DNA of 64,000 nucleotides from PLA3 sp964592235 (GCA_964592235.1 CAZQCF010000012.1:29573-93572); one strand, 5' to 3'. Positions 8,750 through 19,643 are shown, counted from the first letter of the stretch. The notes: a model not told the origin generated them from the letters alone. Program-made: numbers and translations.

Positions 8750-9280
8750 ATGAGCGAGTTCGCGGAAAACCTCTGGGCGCCGTGGCGGATGCAATACATC
8801 GAATCGCTGCGGGACGGCGATGCGCCCAGCGATTGTTTCCTATGCGATTATGCCGCTCGGCCCGAGGCCGACGACGCGCATCACGTCATCTGGCGCACGG
8901 CCGACACCATGACCCTGCTCAACCGCTTCCCCTACACCAACGGCCACCTGCTCATCGCTCCGCTCGCACACCACGCGGAACTGACCGACCTCTCGGACGA
9001 CCTGCTGGCGGCGCTCTTCCGCACGACGCGCGACGCCCAGGCGCTCCTGCGGCACGTCATCGCGCCGCAGGGCTTTAACATCGGGATCAACTTCGGCCGC
9101 TGCGCCGGCGCGGGTCTGCCGGGTCACGTTCATGTGCATATCATCCCGCGCTGGAACGGCGACACGAACTTCATGGCCGTACTCGGCGATGTTCGCGTCA
9201 TTCCCGAGGCGCTCGACCGGTTGCTGATGAAACTCCGTGAGGGATCGCGGCAACTGGGCCTGCCCGGCTCGAAGAACTAA
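8750..9280 (+). CDS. HIT-family nucleotide hydrolase/phosphorylase (Ap4A-type)
   Basis: A 176-residue histidine-triad protein with GHVHVHIIPRW, His126, His128 and His130 forming the triad; the central His is the expected nucleophile. The upstream helix-strand FPYTNGHLLIAP (60-71) is the nucleotide-binding edge. A CFLC pair (29-32) plus nearby His suggests the zinc-binding subgroup close to mycobacterial Ap4A phosphorylase. The expected reaction is cleavage of dinucleoside polyphosphates in the cytosol. The dGTPase gene starts 6 bases after its stop, so both probably share a transcript aimed at nucleotide-pool housekeeping. Confidence 0.92.
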   Translation: MSEFAENLWAPWRMQYIESLRDGDAPSDCFLCDYAARPEADDAHHVIWRTADTMTLLNRFPYTNGHLLIAPLAHHAELTDLSDDLLAALFRTTRDAQALLRHVIAPQGFNIGINFGRCAGAGLPGHVHVHIIPRWNGDTNFMAVLGDVRVIPEALDRLLMKLREGSRQLGLPGSKN

Positions 9281-9286
9281 ACCGTC

Positions 9287-10492
9287 ATGTCCCGTGCATC
9301 CGATCAACTCGCCCCCTTTGCCGTCTCCGAGTGTTCCTCGCGCGGGCGGCAGCACGCCGACCCCTTCGCCGAGGGTGACAGCCCCTTTGAACTGGATCGC
9401 GCTCGCATCCTCTCCTGCACGGCTTTCCGCCGGCTCATGCACAAGACGCAGGTGTTCGTCACCGACTTGAGCGACCATTTCCGAACACGGCTCACCCACA
9501 CCCTCGAAGTCGTCGCGCAGTCCCAGCGGCTCGCACGGGCCATCGGCGCGAACGCGCGCCTCGCCGGCGCGATCGCGCTCGCGCACGATTTGGGCCATCC
9601 GCCGTTCGGTCACGCCGGCGAAGTCGCGCTGGCAAAGTGCATGACGGGCCACGGCGGATTTGAACACAACCTGCAATCGCTCCGCGTCGTCGATTATCTC
9701 GAACACCCCTACCCGCCCTTTCGCGGGCTGAATCTCTCGTACGAATTGCGCGAGTCGCTCATCAAGCATTACACGCGGTACGACCATCCTGACCGCGCGG
9801 CGCCGATGGATGACGCCACCGCACGCGAACTGCTCGCCTCTGGCCCGCGCCCGCCGATCGAGGGGCAGATCGCCAATCTCGGCGACGCCATCGCCTACGC
9901 CCTCCACGACACCGAGGATGCGCTCTTTGACCTGGCCAACATTGCGGATCGCGGCAACCTGCGCGAAAGCGTGCTGTCGGCCGATCAGCTCGCGGCCAGT
10001 CCGCTTTGGGCCGAAGCGGCCGCTCGCGTTCAGGCCGTGTGGCCCAGCTCGCCGACTCACGCGATTCGCCGCCCGGTGCTGGATGAAATGAATCGGCTGT
10101 TGATTGATGACGCAGCGGCCGAATCGCGCCGGCGGATCGAAGCGGCGGGAATCAACTCACCTGATGCCGCGCGAAATAGCCCGACCGACGCGGTGGCGTT
10201 TTCATCCACTATGCAGGCGAAGCTTGATGCGCATCAGAACCTGCTGCGCGACGCGGTCTATCGGCACCCAAGCGTGGCGCGGATGGATGCCGAGGCGGAG
10301 CGAATCGTGTCGGAATTGTTCGCGGTGTTTGTGGATGACCCGGCGAAATTGCCCGCGCGGTTTTCCACGCGGATCGGCGGGCAATCGCCCCAGCGCGTCG
10401 CCTGCGATTACATCGCCGGAATGACCGACCGCTACTGCCGCGGGGAGCATGACCAGTGGGTGAAACGACGCGGCGGGGATCCAACGCCATGA
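9287..10492 (+). CDS. dgt: Deoxyguanosinetriphosphate triphosphohydrolase-like HD protein
   Basis: A 401-residue HD-superfamily enzyme expected to split dNTPs (typically dGTP) into deoxynucleoside plus triphosphate. The metal site is visible: His71 (RLTHTLEV), His100-Asp101 (ALAHDLGHPPFGH) with His104 and His109, and a later Asp in NLGDAIAYALHDTEDAL. The opening SPFELDRARILSCTAFRRLMHKTQVF is the dGTPase family N-terminus, and FRTRLTHTLEV follows it. Length fits the short, non-enteric dGTPase class. It follows the HIT gene by 6 bases. About 180 bases without a clear promoter follow it. Confidence 0.93.
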   Translation: MSRASDQLAPFAVSECSSRGRQHADPFAEGDSPFELDRARILSCTAFRRLMHKTQVFVTDLSDHFRTRLTHTLEVVAQSQRLARAIGANARLAGAIALAHDLGHPPFGHAGEVALAKCMTGHGGFEHNLQSLRVVDYLEHPYPPFRGLNLSYELRESLIKHYTRYDHPDRAAPMDDATARELLASGPRPPIEGQIANLGDAIAYALHDTEDALFDLANIADRGNLRESVLSADQLAASPLWAEAAARVQAVWPSSPTHAIRRPVLDEMNRLLIDDAAAESRRRIEAAGINSPDAARNSPTDAVAFSSTMQAKLDAHQNLLRDAVYRHPSVARMDAEAERIVSELFAVFVDDPAKLPARFSTRIGGQSPQRVACDYIAGMTDRYCRGEHDQWVKRRGGDPTP

Positions 10493-10672
10493 GCGAGCCT
10501 GTTTTGTAACAAGATTGTCAGAGCGAGGGCTGCGGTAGAGAAGCAGTCGAATGACCGCACAGATGGTCTGCCGTTCATTTGACGAGTCGCGTTCGCCGAA
10601 CGAAAATGATCACGCATGGTCATGGGTGCAATCGAACGATCGCCGCGCACTTGCATTGAGAAGGATCCAGTC

Positions 10673-11758
10673 ATGTCACGACGACTCATCACAGGACTTG
10701 TTCTCTCCACGCTGCTGCTGATCAGCGCGAGTTCCGCCAGGGGGCAGGACACGCTCGTAGTTGATCGATTTGGTGGTTCCGCCAGCGCGCCGGCGGGTTA
10801 CCTCGCCGCGACGGAGGCGGATACGAACAAGCTCGTCGCGGATCGGGAGCGGTTCATTCGCACCTATTACGAGCCGGATCCCGCCGCGATGGCCGCGATA
10901 CAGAAGTCGCTCGCCGAAGCTGCGAAGCTTCAGGATAAGTATCGCTTCGATGTCGCGCTGACGCTTTCGCGCATGGGCCTCGCATTGGGCATCGCCTCCG
11001 AAAACCCGGAGTACTCGCCGGAAAAGCGCGCCGAAGTCATGAGCCGGCTTCGTGCCCAGGCCTCCCGGTATTACGCCATGGGCCCGTTGAGCCTTGCCAA
11101 GGTCGCGAAGATGGCCGAGGGATCGTTGAGCGCCGATCGCATCGCCGCCGGTCACGCGAAGCTCAACGCCGCGCTGCAGCACGTTCCTAACGCGACACCG
11201 GTCGATATCGCCAAGCTGGACGCCTTCCTATCGCCCCCGCTCGCCGCCACGCCCAAGCCGATTATCCCGCGCTCGGCGCCAATGGATGTTCAAGCCCTGA
11301 CCCAGCAGGATCAGAATCCGCAGGCCATGCCACCGAATGCCGCCAATCAGCCCGCGCCGATGGCACAGAACCCGGCTCAACCAACGGCCCCGACCGAGCA
11401 GAAAGTCCCCGAGCGGCCGGTCATGCCCGCCGCCGCGGTCAACCCGCCGCCGCAACCGGTTCAGCCGCCGGCCCCGCCGCGCGAGATCAAACCGGCCCCG
11501 GCGACGAGCACCTGGGCCGACTTCGCGAAGCAATGCGCAACCCGGTTCAAGTACAACGCCGAGCAGCAGAAATCAGCCGACGCCGTGCTGGACAGCGTGA
11601 TGAAGCGGGCGACCACCGCAGGTGATGCCAAGGACAGCGCCGGTCACAAGATGGTGGACGTGCTGTATGATGAGCTTCAGCAGCGGCTGGAGTCCATCGC
11701 TTCCATCGAGCAGCGCCAGGCCGCCGCCCAGGCTGAACCTAAAAAGACTGGCAACTAA
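10673..11758 (+). CDS. Exported Pro/Ala/Gln-rich hypothetical protein
   Basis: The start at 10673 is preferred: AAGGA lies about 7 bases upstream and translation gives a clean signal peptide (MSRRLITGLVLSTLLLISASSARG). The mature part has a helical domain (about 35-185), a low-complexity Pro/Ala/Gln linker (about 190-275) and a helical C-terminal domain (about 280-355, TWADFAKQCATRFKYNAEQQ). The two helical ends around a flexible linker suggest a periplasm-spanning or tethering protein; no enzymatic motif is seen. Its stop codon directly abuts the tdh start, so it is probably the first gene of the threonine-degradation transcript, though a functional link is unclear. Confidence 0.75.
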   Translation: MSRRLITGLVLSTLLLISASSARGQDTLVVDRFGGSASAPAGYLAATEADTNKLVADRERFIRTYYEPDPAAMAAIQKSLAEAAKLQDKYRFDVALTLSRMGLALGIASENPEYSPEKRAEVMSRLRAQASRYYAMGPLSLAKVAKMAEGSLSADRIAAGHAKLNAALQHVPNATPVDIAKLDAFLSPPLAATPKPIIPRSAPMDVQALTQQDQNPQAMPPNAANQPAPMAQNPAQPTAPTEQKVPERPVMPAAAVNPPPQPVQPPAPPREIKPAPATSTWADFAKQCATRFKYNAEQQKSADAVLDSVMKRATTAGDAKDSAGHKMVDVLYDELQQRLESIASIEQRQAAAQAEPKKTGN

Positions 11759-12847
11759 ATGTCAACCCTGACCCGGCCGTCACCCGTGCAAACCCCCGCC
11801 GCAAAAGGCTTCATGGTCGGCCTGCGAAAGTCGCGCCCGGATGTGGGGCTGGACTACTGCACTGACATTCCCATTCCGGTCCTCGGCCCGCACGATGTCC
11901 TGATCAAAGTGCGCAAAGCCGGCATCTGCGGCACCGATCGCGGCATCTTCGAGTGGGGCCCCTGGGCGCAGTCGCGCGTCAAGGTCGGCATTGTCATCGG
12001 GCATGAAGTGATGGGCACGGTCGCAGCCGTCGGGTCCTCGGTCGACTCCATCGCCGTCGGCCGGCGCGTGAGCGTCGAGGGGCACATCCACTGCGGCGTG
12101 TGTCAGGCCTGCCGCACGGGCAATGCCCACGTCTGCGACAAGGTTCGCATCATCGGCATCGATCGCGATGGCACGTTCGCGCAGTTCCTCGCTGTGCCCG
12201 CCGCCAACGTCTGGCCGCTTCACGACGACATTCCCGATAACGTCGCCGCCATCATGGACCCGCTGGGCAACGCGGTGCATACGGTCATGGCCGCCGGCGT
12301 CTCGGGCAAAAGCGTTCTCATCACCGGCGTCGGCATCATCGGTCTGATGGCGGTTTCCGTGGCCAAGGCCGCCGGTGCGTCGCGATTGATCGTCGCCGAC
12401 ATTGACGAACGCCGGCTGGACGTCGCGCGGCAGCTTGGCGCGGATCACTGCCTCGTTTCATCCGGCGACGCCTGGGTCGAGCAGGTCCGTGAGCTTACCG
12501 ACGGCCTGGGCCCCGAAGTCGTCTGCGAAATGAGCGGCGCGGCCTCGGCCATCAACGGCGCGCTCGCCGCCCTGCGAAACTGCGGCACCATGGCCATCCT
12601 CGGCCTGCCCAAAGGCCCCGTGCCGATCAACTTCAACGAGCATGTCATCTTCAAGGCCACGCACATCATCGGCATCAACGGCCGACGCATGTACGAGACC
12701 TGGTACCAGGCCGAGCAGTTGATCCTCTCCGGCCGCGTGAACATGAAGCCGATCATCACGCACGAGTTCCCGCTCGCGGATTTCGAGAAGGGCTTCAAGG
12801 CCATGGCCGCCGGCGACGCGATCAAAGTCATTCTCAACGTGGAGTAG
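11759..12847 (+). CDS. tdh: L-threonine 3-dehydrogenase (zinc-dependent)
   Basis: A 362-residue medium-chain dehydrogenase expected to oxidise L-threonine with NAD+ to 2-amino-3-oxobutanoate. Catalytic zinc ligands are Cys57 (GICGTD) and His82-Glu83 (IGHEVMG); the structural zinc is held by Cys112, Cys115, Cys118 and Cys126. The family signatures VEGHIHCGVC and DPLGNAVHTV match E. coli-type Tdh, and the Rossmann loop GVGIIGLMAV follows. The immediately downstream gene encodes the next pathway enzyme (Kbl), which confirms the substrate. The start codon follows the previous stop with no gap, implying translational coupling. Confidence 0.94.
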   Translation: MSTLTRPSPVQTPAAKGFMVGLRKSRPDVGLDYCTDIPIPVLGPHDVLIKVRKAGICGTDRGIFEWGPWAQSRVKVGIVIGHEVMGTVAAVGSSVDSIAVGRRVSVEGHIHCGVCQACRTGNAHVCDKVRIIGIDRDGTFAQFLAVPAANVWPLHDDIPDNVAAIMDPLGNAVHTVMAAGVSGKSVLITGVGIIGLMAVSVAKAAGASRLIVADIDERRLDVARQLGADHCLVSSGDAWVEQVRELTDGLGPEVVCEMSGAASAINGALAALRNCGTMAILGLPKGPVPINFNEHVIFKATHIIGINGRRMYETWYQAEQLILSGRVNMKPIITHEFPLADFEKGFKAMAAGDAIKVILNVE

Positions 12848-12868
12848 CCCCGCGGGCGACGTCCGGCC

Positions 12869-14062
<1,194 letters not shown>

Positions 14063-14070
14063 AGCCGGTT

Positions 14071-14547
14071 TCAACCTTCCCGACCGAACGCGAAGACTTC
14101 CCCACCCGCCACGCGAAGGTAATCCGCCGTCGTAAGGATCAGGCTGTTTGTCAGGCTGCCCGCGTTAAAAGCAATCTTTTCGTTCCGAGCGATCGACTCG
14201 TCGATGAATAGATCGAACGGCAGGATCGGCTTCCCGAACGGCGGCACCGAGCCGGGGACGAGACCGGTGAGATCCTTCAACTCCTCCGCCGTGGCGAAGC
14301 GCGTTTTCTTCACGCCAAATCGTCGCTTGAGTGCGTCGGTATCGAGCTTCAGCGCCGCGCTCAAGACGAACAGCCGAAACTCGTCGCCGGCCTTTACGAG
14401 AAGCGCCTTGCCGCCGATGCGCACGTCTTCGCCCCGCGCCCGGGCCGACTCCTCCGATGTAAACGTCGGCTCGTGCTGAACGGCGCGATACGACACACCC
14501 GCCGCATCGAGCATCGCGATAATCTTGTTGTAAACCGATTCAGGCAC
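14071..14547 (-). CDS. YbaK/EbsC-type aminoacyl-tRNA deacylase
   Basis: A 158-residue single-domain editing protein. The N-terminal helix-strand MLDAAGVSYRAVQHEPTFTS and the core KALLVKAGDEFRLFVLSAALKLD, including the conserved Lys of the active site, match the YbaK/prolyl-tRNA-editing family; GLVPGSVPPFG and IAFNAGSLTNSLIL are the substrate-pocket strands. The expected role is hydrolysis of mischarged tRNAs in trans. It overlaps the upstream glycosyltransferase gene by 8 bases on the same strand and converges on kbl with 8 bases between. Confidence 0.9.
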   Translation of the reverse strand: MPESVYNKIIAMLDAAGVSYRAVQHEPTFTSEESARARGEDVRIGGKALLVKAGDEFRLFVLSAALKLDTDALKRRFGVKKTRFATAEELKDLTGLVPGSVPPFGKPILPFDLFIDESIARNEKIAFNAGSLTNSLILTTADYLRVAGGEVFAFGREG

Positions 14548-15619
14548 TTGCCAGCCTCTCCCCTTTGAGTTGAATCACGACATCGGCTCGCCGGACGCGC
14601 GCGATCCGCCTTCGGCCGGTCCAGAGCCGCACCGTCTCGCGCGCGTACGCAAACGCACGCACATGATAGTACGCGATCACCCACGGCAGCGAGCGAACAG
14701 TCTCGCCAAGCGTCTTGGCCTTGCGCGCCAACTCGTTGTAGATCACCGCTACGAGCCACGTCGCCAGAATTGCCGCAGCAGCCCACGCGAGTCGTGGCAG
14801 CGCCACGGCACCGAGGAGCAGCATATACGCCGCCATCATCGGCACGATGTCCATGCGATGCCACAGGCGATACTTCCACACAAGATGCGCCGCCGAGCCG
14901 CCGCCGAAATACGCCTGTCGATAAAACGACCGGCGATCGTACGTGTGCTCGTGCAGCACGCGCGCCGCGGGCACGACGCGCTGCTCGTATCCCGCCCACT
15001 TCAGAATCAGGAAGATTCCCTCTTCGTCGCAACCGCCCGAGTTCGTCACATCCGGCACACCCGCGCGCTCCATCGCCTGGAACCGGCGGTCCTCGTCCCA
15101 GTTGATCCGCCGCAACAGCTCGCGCCGCACCGCCATGTTCCCGCCCACCAGCCGACTCGCCGCGCCGCGCCCGTGCACGCGATTGGTCCCCTTGAACGCC
15201 AATTCATAGACATTCGTCGGCGACAGATCCAGCACCAGCCCCGTCACCGCCGCCACCCGATCGTGCGAGAATCCCCCCAGCAACCGCTCCAGCCAGTCCG
15301 GCTCGGCCACGCAGTCACTGTCCAGAAACGCCACGATGCCTCCCCGCGCCGCCTCGGTGCCTCGATTACGACTGGCGTTTGCCCCACGATTGATTTCGTT
15401 CACGAACCATCGCAGGTGCAGCGCTGAATGGGCCGCGCGCAGCCGCTCCAGCATCGCGATGGTGTCATCCGTCGAGCCATCGTCCACGACGATAACTTCA
15501 AAATTCCGGTGCGTTTGATGCGCGAGAGCTGTTAGGCATCGCTCAAGCACCGCGCGGCGATTGAACGTCGGAATCACGACCGATGCCTCGGGAATGTCGC
15601 TCGCGCCGCCATCGCTCAT
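14540..15619 (-). CDS. Glycosyltransferase family 2
   Basis: The start at 15619 (MSDGGASDIPEASVVIPTFNRR) places the GT-A nucleotide-sugar domain at the N-terminus as usual; a longer frame upstream overlaps the divergent gene and is rejected. GT2 landmarks: VVIPTFNRRAVLERCL, VVDDGSTDDTI, and the metal-binding FLDSDCVAEPDWL. The acceptor region contains SGGCDEEG. Two hydrophobic segments near residues 250-300 (MMAAYMLLLGAVALP, AAILATWLVAVI) anchor it in the membrane. The C-terminus is basic. Its job is probably transfer of a sugar to a lipid-linked or surface glycan; the sugar is unknown. It is the last-but-one gene of a minus-strand pair with YbaK. Confidence 0.88.
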   Translation of the reverse strand: MSDGGASDIPEASVVIPTFNRRAVLERCLTALAHQTHRNFEVIVVDDGSTDDTIAMLERLRAAHSALHLRWFVNEINRGANASRNRGTEAARGGIVAFLDSDCVAEPDWLERLLGGFSHDRVAAVTGLVLDLSPTNVYELAFKGTNRVHGRGAASRLVGGNMAVRRELLRRINWDEDRRFQAMERAGVPDVTNSGGCDEEGIFLILKWAGYEQRVVPAARVLHEHTYDRRSFYRQAYFGGGSAAHLVWKYRLWHRMDIVPMMAAYMLLLGAVALPRLAWAAAAILATWLVAVIYNELARKAKTLGETVRSLPWVIAYYHVRAFAYARETVRLWTGRRRIARVRRADVVIQLKGERLASA

Positions 15620-15686
15620 GGGGCCGATGATAACCCCCGTCGCGCTGCCTACCAAAGCACTGACCGCGCGCGTACGATTCATTCGC

Positions 15687-16661
15687 ATGACGCCCATCGT
15701 CGCCGTGATGATCACCACCTGCCGCCGGCCCGACGGATTGCGGCGACTGTTGCTCGCGCTCAATCAGCAAGTCTTCCAGGACGCGCCGCCGATCGTTCGG
15801 CTGGTCGTGCTGGATAACGACGCGGATGAATCGGCCCGCGCGATCTGTGACGCATTGCGGCCGCTGCTTCGATGGCCGATTCACTACGGGTCGGAGTCGC
15901 GGCGAGGCATCTCGTTCGCCCGCAACGCTGCCATCGCGCTTGCCCTGTCGACGGACCCCGCGGCAGACTTTCTGGCGCTCATCGACGACGACGAGCTACC
16001 CGCGCCCACGTGGCTCGACGAAATGCTGCGAATCCAGCGCGATCACGCTGCCGAGGTCGTTGCCGGCCCTGTCCATCCCCAGTTCGAGCACACTCCGCCG
16101 GATTGGGTCGTCCGCGGCAGGTTCTTCGAACCGCGCTCCCATCCCGACGGCGAGCATCTCGACTACGCCTTTGGGGGCAGCGTCCTCTGGCGGGCGTCGC
16201 TCTGCCGCGAGGGAGGCCACCGCTTCGGGGAGCACTACGGACTGATCGGCGGCAGCGACAGCGAGTTTTTCACGCGCCTGCATCGCGCCGGCTGCAAGAT
16301 CGTCTGGGCCGCCAACGCCGAGGTGCGGGAATTCATCCCGACCGAGCGCACCAACGCCCGCTGGCTGGTCCGCCGCATGTTTCGCACAGGCAACGCCGGC
16401 GTACTCGTCGCACGCGATCTGAAAGGCCGCACACTGCGAACGCACGCCATTCTCTTCTGCAAGGCGCTGGCGTGGTTGGCGATCGGCGCAGCGCAGACCG
16501 CCGCCGGCATCGTGGCCGGCAAACACCTGCGCGTCACCGGCTATCGCCACATTGCTTACGGGCTGGGCATTCTCACGGGATTGACCGGCCGCCGATTCGA
16601 GGAGTATCGCTCGGCGCACGACCCCGCCGAATCGGCCACTGATCTCTCGCTGCGCGCCTAG
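15687..16661 (+). CDS. Glycosyltransferase family 2
   Basis: The start at 15687 gives MTPIVAVMITTCRRPDGLRR, the typical GT2 N-terminus; the 324-residue product then has VRLVVLDNDADESA, a GISFARNAAI segment, and FLALIDDDELPAPTWLDEML carrying the Asp-rich metal site. SDSEFFTRLHRAGCKI is the acceptor/catalytic block. A C-terminal hydrophobic segment (LAWLAIGAAQTAAGIVAG) suggests membrane association. It is divergent from the preceding glycosyltransferase with only 67 bases between starts. It converges on a membrane-protein gene: the two TAG stops share two bases. Substrate unknown. Confidence 0.88.
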   Translation: MTPIVAVMITTCRRPDGLRRLLLALNQQVFQDAPPIVRLVVLDNDADESARAICDALRPLLRWPIHYGSESRRGISFARNAAIALALSTDPAADFLALIDDDELPAPTWLDEMLRIQRDHAAEVVAGPVHPQFEHTPPDWVVRGRFFEPRSHPDGEHLDYAFGGSVLWRASLCREGGHRFGEHYGLIGGSDSEFFTRLHRAGCKIVWAANAEVREFIPTERTNARWLVRRMFRTGNAGVLVARDLKGRTLRTHAILFCKALAWLAIGAAQTAAGIVAGKHLRVTGYRHIAYGLGILTGLTGRRFEEYRSAHDPAESATDLSLRA

Positions 16662-18490
16662 AGTTTCAGTCGAATGATCGTCAGCTCACCCGTCTGCGTG
16701 ATGGCCGCGATGTGCGGCCGAACCCAGTCGGCGTTCACGCCGGTCGTCGGCACGAAATACTGCACGTTGTAACGGATGAGCATGTCACGCCGACGCTGCC
16801 AGTCCGTCCCCGGTTGCAGCATGTCGTACAAGTCCTTGAGCCGCCGATCGAGTTCCGGAACGCCGTTCGACGCGCTGGGCGAGGCGATGATCCGGCAGTC
16901 GGCTGACATCGTGAACCACAGGCACGCCATCGGCTCGCTCAAGACGACCGCCCCGCGGGGCACGTTTCGGCGAACAAGCTCGCCGATCTGCATCAGTTCC
17001 CGCAGGACCTGTTCGCGCTCCTCCGCCGGTTTCATTGCCGTCCGCATGGCGTCTCGCCAGGTCCACGGCTCGTCATAGGTCGTATGAAGCAATGCACCCA
17101 CAACCACGGCCGCGCAAAGTCCCGTTCGCATCACCGCATCGCGCCGCCACTCAAGGAGCTTAAACGCGATTCCCCCCGGCACGAGCGCAAAAAAAGCCAG
17201 CGACGTGACGATCTCATAGCGCGAGACGACCCACTCCTCGCCGAAGATGCGCATCAGCAACGTGCAAAGCGGCGGCACAAACAGCAGCAGCGTTGCAATG
17301 ATCGGCACCGATGCAACCTGCACTGCCCGCGCGCCGATCGCACGACCCGACGCAGCCGTTAGTCCCAGCACCGCAAGCAGAATCGCGCTGCCGGCCACCG
17401 ATCCACCGACGAAACCCGGCAGCGTTTCAATCCGCCGCGCCCAACCGCCGCCGGCCGTCTGCACGTAATCGCCAGACGGCTCCGGCGTGATGTCATACAC
17501 TTTGATTTTTTCCTGAACCGTCGCCGTCTTCAACTTGGACACCAGCCCAAACGGCAGGCCGCCCGTCAGCGCGAGCAGGCACGCCGCCGTCGCCCCCGCG
17601 CGGCCGGTGCGACGCCAAAAGTGCCGCACCAGCGACCAGGCCAGTATCGGCCCGGCCGCCATCACCGCGAACGCCGCGTAAAGCCCATGCATCGAGCCAA
17701 TGACGAGAACCGTCGCGCCGAGACCGATCGCGTCGCGATGTTGAACGGTTGGCCCGGTTGCTCGAATCGCCAGCGCAATCGCCATCGGCAGCAGCCAGTA
17801 CGGGGCAAGCTGGTTGGGATACATCGAAAACGTCACCGGGCCGCGGGCGACGAGGCAGAACACCGCCGCGAGCCAGGCGCAGGTTTGATTTGAGAAAACC
17901 ACCCACGCCATGTAATAGACACCAGTAATAATCAGCACTTTCACCCACGCGCTGCTGGCGTACCAGACTTCCAGGTGCGGCACGCCGGTCAACTGCGACG
18001 CCGAGGCGTACAGCGCGTGCATGATGTTCGTGTGATAAACCGGGAAAAAGTAATCACCCGCGACAAACGGGTCACGGTTCGACAGGCCGTGATCGATCAG
18101 ATGGCGAATCCGCGAGAGGTGAATCACCGCGTCGCCGCCCAGGAATCCGCCGTTGCGAAGATCGATCACGAGCGCCACGAGTACCAACACGATCGGAACG
18201 CCGCGCGATTCCTTCAGCAATCGCCAACCGTCCTTCCATCCGCCGCGCCGCGTCAGGTCCACAATCGATGCAGCAACCAGCACAACGACCGCCCCGCTGA
18301 AGGCGCCCAGCGGCGCGCGGATCACGTACAACGGAATAGCAATTGCGGTCAATATCGCGAACGTAGCGAGGTACGACAGCCCGATCGCCCCGAGCAAGCC
18401 GCTGCGTGTCGATTCGGGATCCCACCGTCGAACGAGGGCAAATCCGGGCAGCGCCAGCGCGATCCAGAACAGAAGCGACGCATGCATCAT
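16658..18490 (-). CDS. Polytopic membrane protein, GT-C-like, of the glycan cluster
   Basis: A 610-residue protein with about 10-12 hydrophobic helices in the first 450 residues (MMHASLLFWIALALPGFALV, LSYLATFAILTAIAIPLYVI, GAVVVLVAASIVDL and so on) and a soluble C-terminal part. An early lumenal loop (IHLSRIRHLIDHGLSNRDPF) resembles the loop-1 acidic/His pattern of GT-C glycosyltransferases, though the catalytic Asp pair is not certain. The start at 18490 overlaps the upstream glycosyltransferase stop in an ATGA arrangement, so the two are translationally coupled; a longer in-frame extension inside that gene is rejected. It probably acts on or exports a polyprenyl-linked glycan. Confidence 0.78.
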   Translation of the reverse strand: MMHASLLFWIALALPGFALVRRWDPESTRSGLLGAIGLSYLATFAILTAIAIPLYVIRAPLGAFSGAVVVLVAASIVDLTRRGGWKDGWRLLKESRGVPIVLVLVALVIDLRNGGFLGGDAVIHLSRIRHLIDHGLSNRDPFVAGDYFFPVYHTNIMHALYASASQLTGVPHLEVWYASSAWVKVLIITGVYYMAWVVFSNQTCAWLAAVFCLVARGPVTFSMYPNQLAPYWLLPMAIALAIRATGPTVQHRDAIGLGATVLVIGSMHGLYAAFAVMAAGPILAWSLVRHFWRRTGRAGATAACLLALTGGLPFGLVSKLKTATVQEKIKVYDITPEPSGDYVQTAGGGWARRIETLPGFVGGSVAGSAILLAVLGLTAASGRAIGARAVQVASVPIIATLLLFVPPLCTLLMRIFGEEWVVSRYEIVTSLAFFALVPGGIAFKLLEWRRDAVMRTGLCAAVVVGALLHTTYDEPWTWRDAMRTAMKPAEEREQVLRELMQIGELVRRNVPRGAVVLSEPMACLWFTMSADCRIIASPSASNGVPELDRRLKDLYDMLQPGTDWQRRRDMLIRYNVQYFVPTTGVNADWVRPHIAAITQTGELTIIRLKL

Positions 18491-19611
18491 CGCGCATCGC
18501 CTCCCGCCCGGCGCGGGCCGCGAAACGGATATGCCAGCACGCCCTGCACCATGCCGATCGCGCGAAAGAACGCTCGAAGAAATCCCAGCGGCGCGAAGGC
18601 CAAGTACCGAAGCTGCCCGGCCTGCCGCACGAGGCGAACCGTCGGCGGCGCCTGCACCAGCGCCAGGGCGGCAACCCCGAACTGCGCAAGCCATGCCGCG
18701 TACTTCATGGAGGGCGCGAGCAAATCTCGACAGGCGGTCAGCCAATCAGCGCGAGCGCCCGCCCCGTCGCAAGAGATTCCCGTCAGCCACGCCGCGCCGC
18801 AAACGAGCAACGTCGTGATCACCATCAGCGCCAGCGGCGGCTGGATGTGATCCGTCCACTTGCTGTAATCATCGCCGCCCGCTCGATCACGATAGCGCAA
18901 ATGAAGGAACACACGCCAGTACCCGTGATGCCGCTGTGCCCGCATATACCGGCCGAGGCTCGTCGGATGAAAATGCCGCACTCGCGATTCCAGCTCGAAA
19001 CGCAGCGCATAGCCCGCCGCCGCGACGCGAAACGACAATTCCGCGTCCTCCGCTCCCGGCGACCCCGGCCCGTTGTAATACCGCTCATCAAAGCCGCCCA
19101 CCCGCTCCAGCGCCTCGCGCCGATAAAGAACATTGAACCCGCCCAGAAAGTTGACATCCGTCCTCATCGACCGATGCCGCGCGACAATCTCTTCGTGAAT
19201 CAGGCACGCCAGCAGCGAGTCCGGCCGCATGTTCCCGTAGCTGCCCCCCACACCTCCGACTCGCGCGCCGTCCATGTGAGGCAGCAACCGCGCTAACGCG
19301 TCCGGCTCCGCGACGCAATCCGAGTCGATAAACCAGATGAGAGCGTGGCTCGCCGCGCGCCAGCCAAGATTCCGCGCCGCGCCCGGCCCGCCACCAACGC
19401 CGCTCACGACGCGCAGGCAGCCCAGCCGCGCCGCGAACTCCTGCGCGATCCGCGCCGATTCGTCGGTCGATCCATCGTCAACGAAAATCACCTCGCGCAG
19501 ACCCGACGTGCCGTCGGCCGTGATTGGCGCGATTGCTTCGAGACAGAGCCGCAACGTGCCGGCGCAGTTTCGACCGGGAATGACAAGGGTGACGGTTGGA
19601 TTCACGCCCAC
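18487..19611 (-). CDS. Membrane-anchored glycosyltransferase family 2
   Basis: A 374-residue protein starting at GTG. GT2 features: TLVIPGRNCAGTLRLCL, VIFVDDGSTDESARIA, LIWFIDSDCVAEPDAL and the DERYYNGPGSPGAEDAELSF acceptor loop. Then come RYMRAQRHHGYWRVFLH and two to three C-terminal helices (LALMVITTLLVCGAAWL and beyond), a pattern seen in exopolysaccharide and mycofactocin-type transferases. It is the first gene of a two-gene unit with the polytopic membrane protein, whose start overlaps its stop. The sugar cannot be inferred. Confidence 0.88.
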   Translation of the reverse strand: MGVNPTVTLVIPGRNCAGTLRLCLEAIAPITADGTSGLREVIFVDDGSTDESARIAQEFAARLGCLRVVSGVGGGPGAARNLGWRAASHALIWFIDSDCVAEPDALARLLPHMDGARVGGVGGSYGNMRPDSLLACLIHEEIVARHRSMRTDVNFLGGFNVLYRREALERVGGFDERYYNGPGSPGAEDAELSFRVAAAGYALRFELESRVRHFHPTSLGRYMRAQRHHGYWRVFLHLRYRDRAGGDDYSKWTDHIQPPLALMVITTLLVCGAAWLTGISCDGAGARADWLTACRDLLAPSMKYAAWLAQFGVAALALVQAPPTVRLVRQAGQLRYLAFAPLGFLRAFFRAIGMVQGVLAYPFRGPRRAGGDAR

Positions 19612-19643
19612 AATCTAATTGCGCAGCGAACGAGTCGCCACCC

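Noticed and set aside
8668..9078. Frame overlapping the HIT gene start
   Set aside because: Arg/His-rich translation in a shifted frame of a gene with an intact histidine triad.
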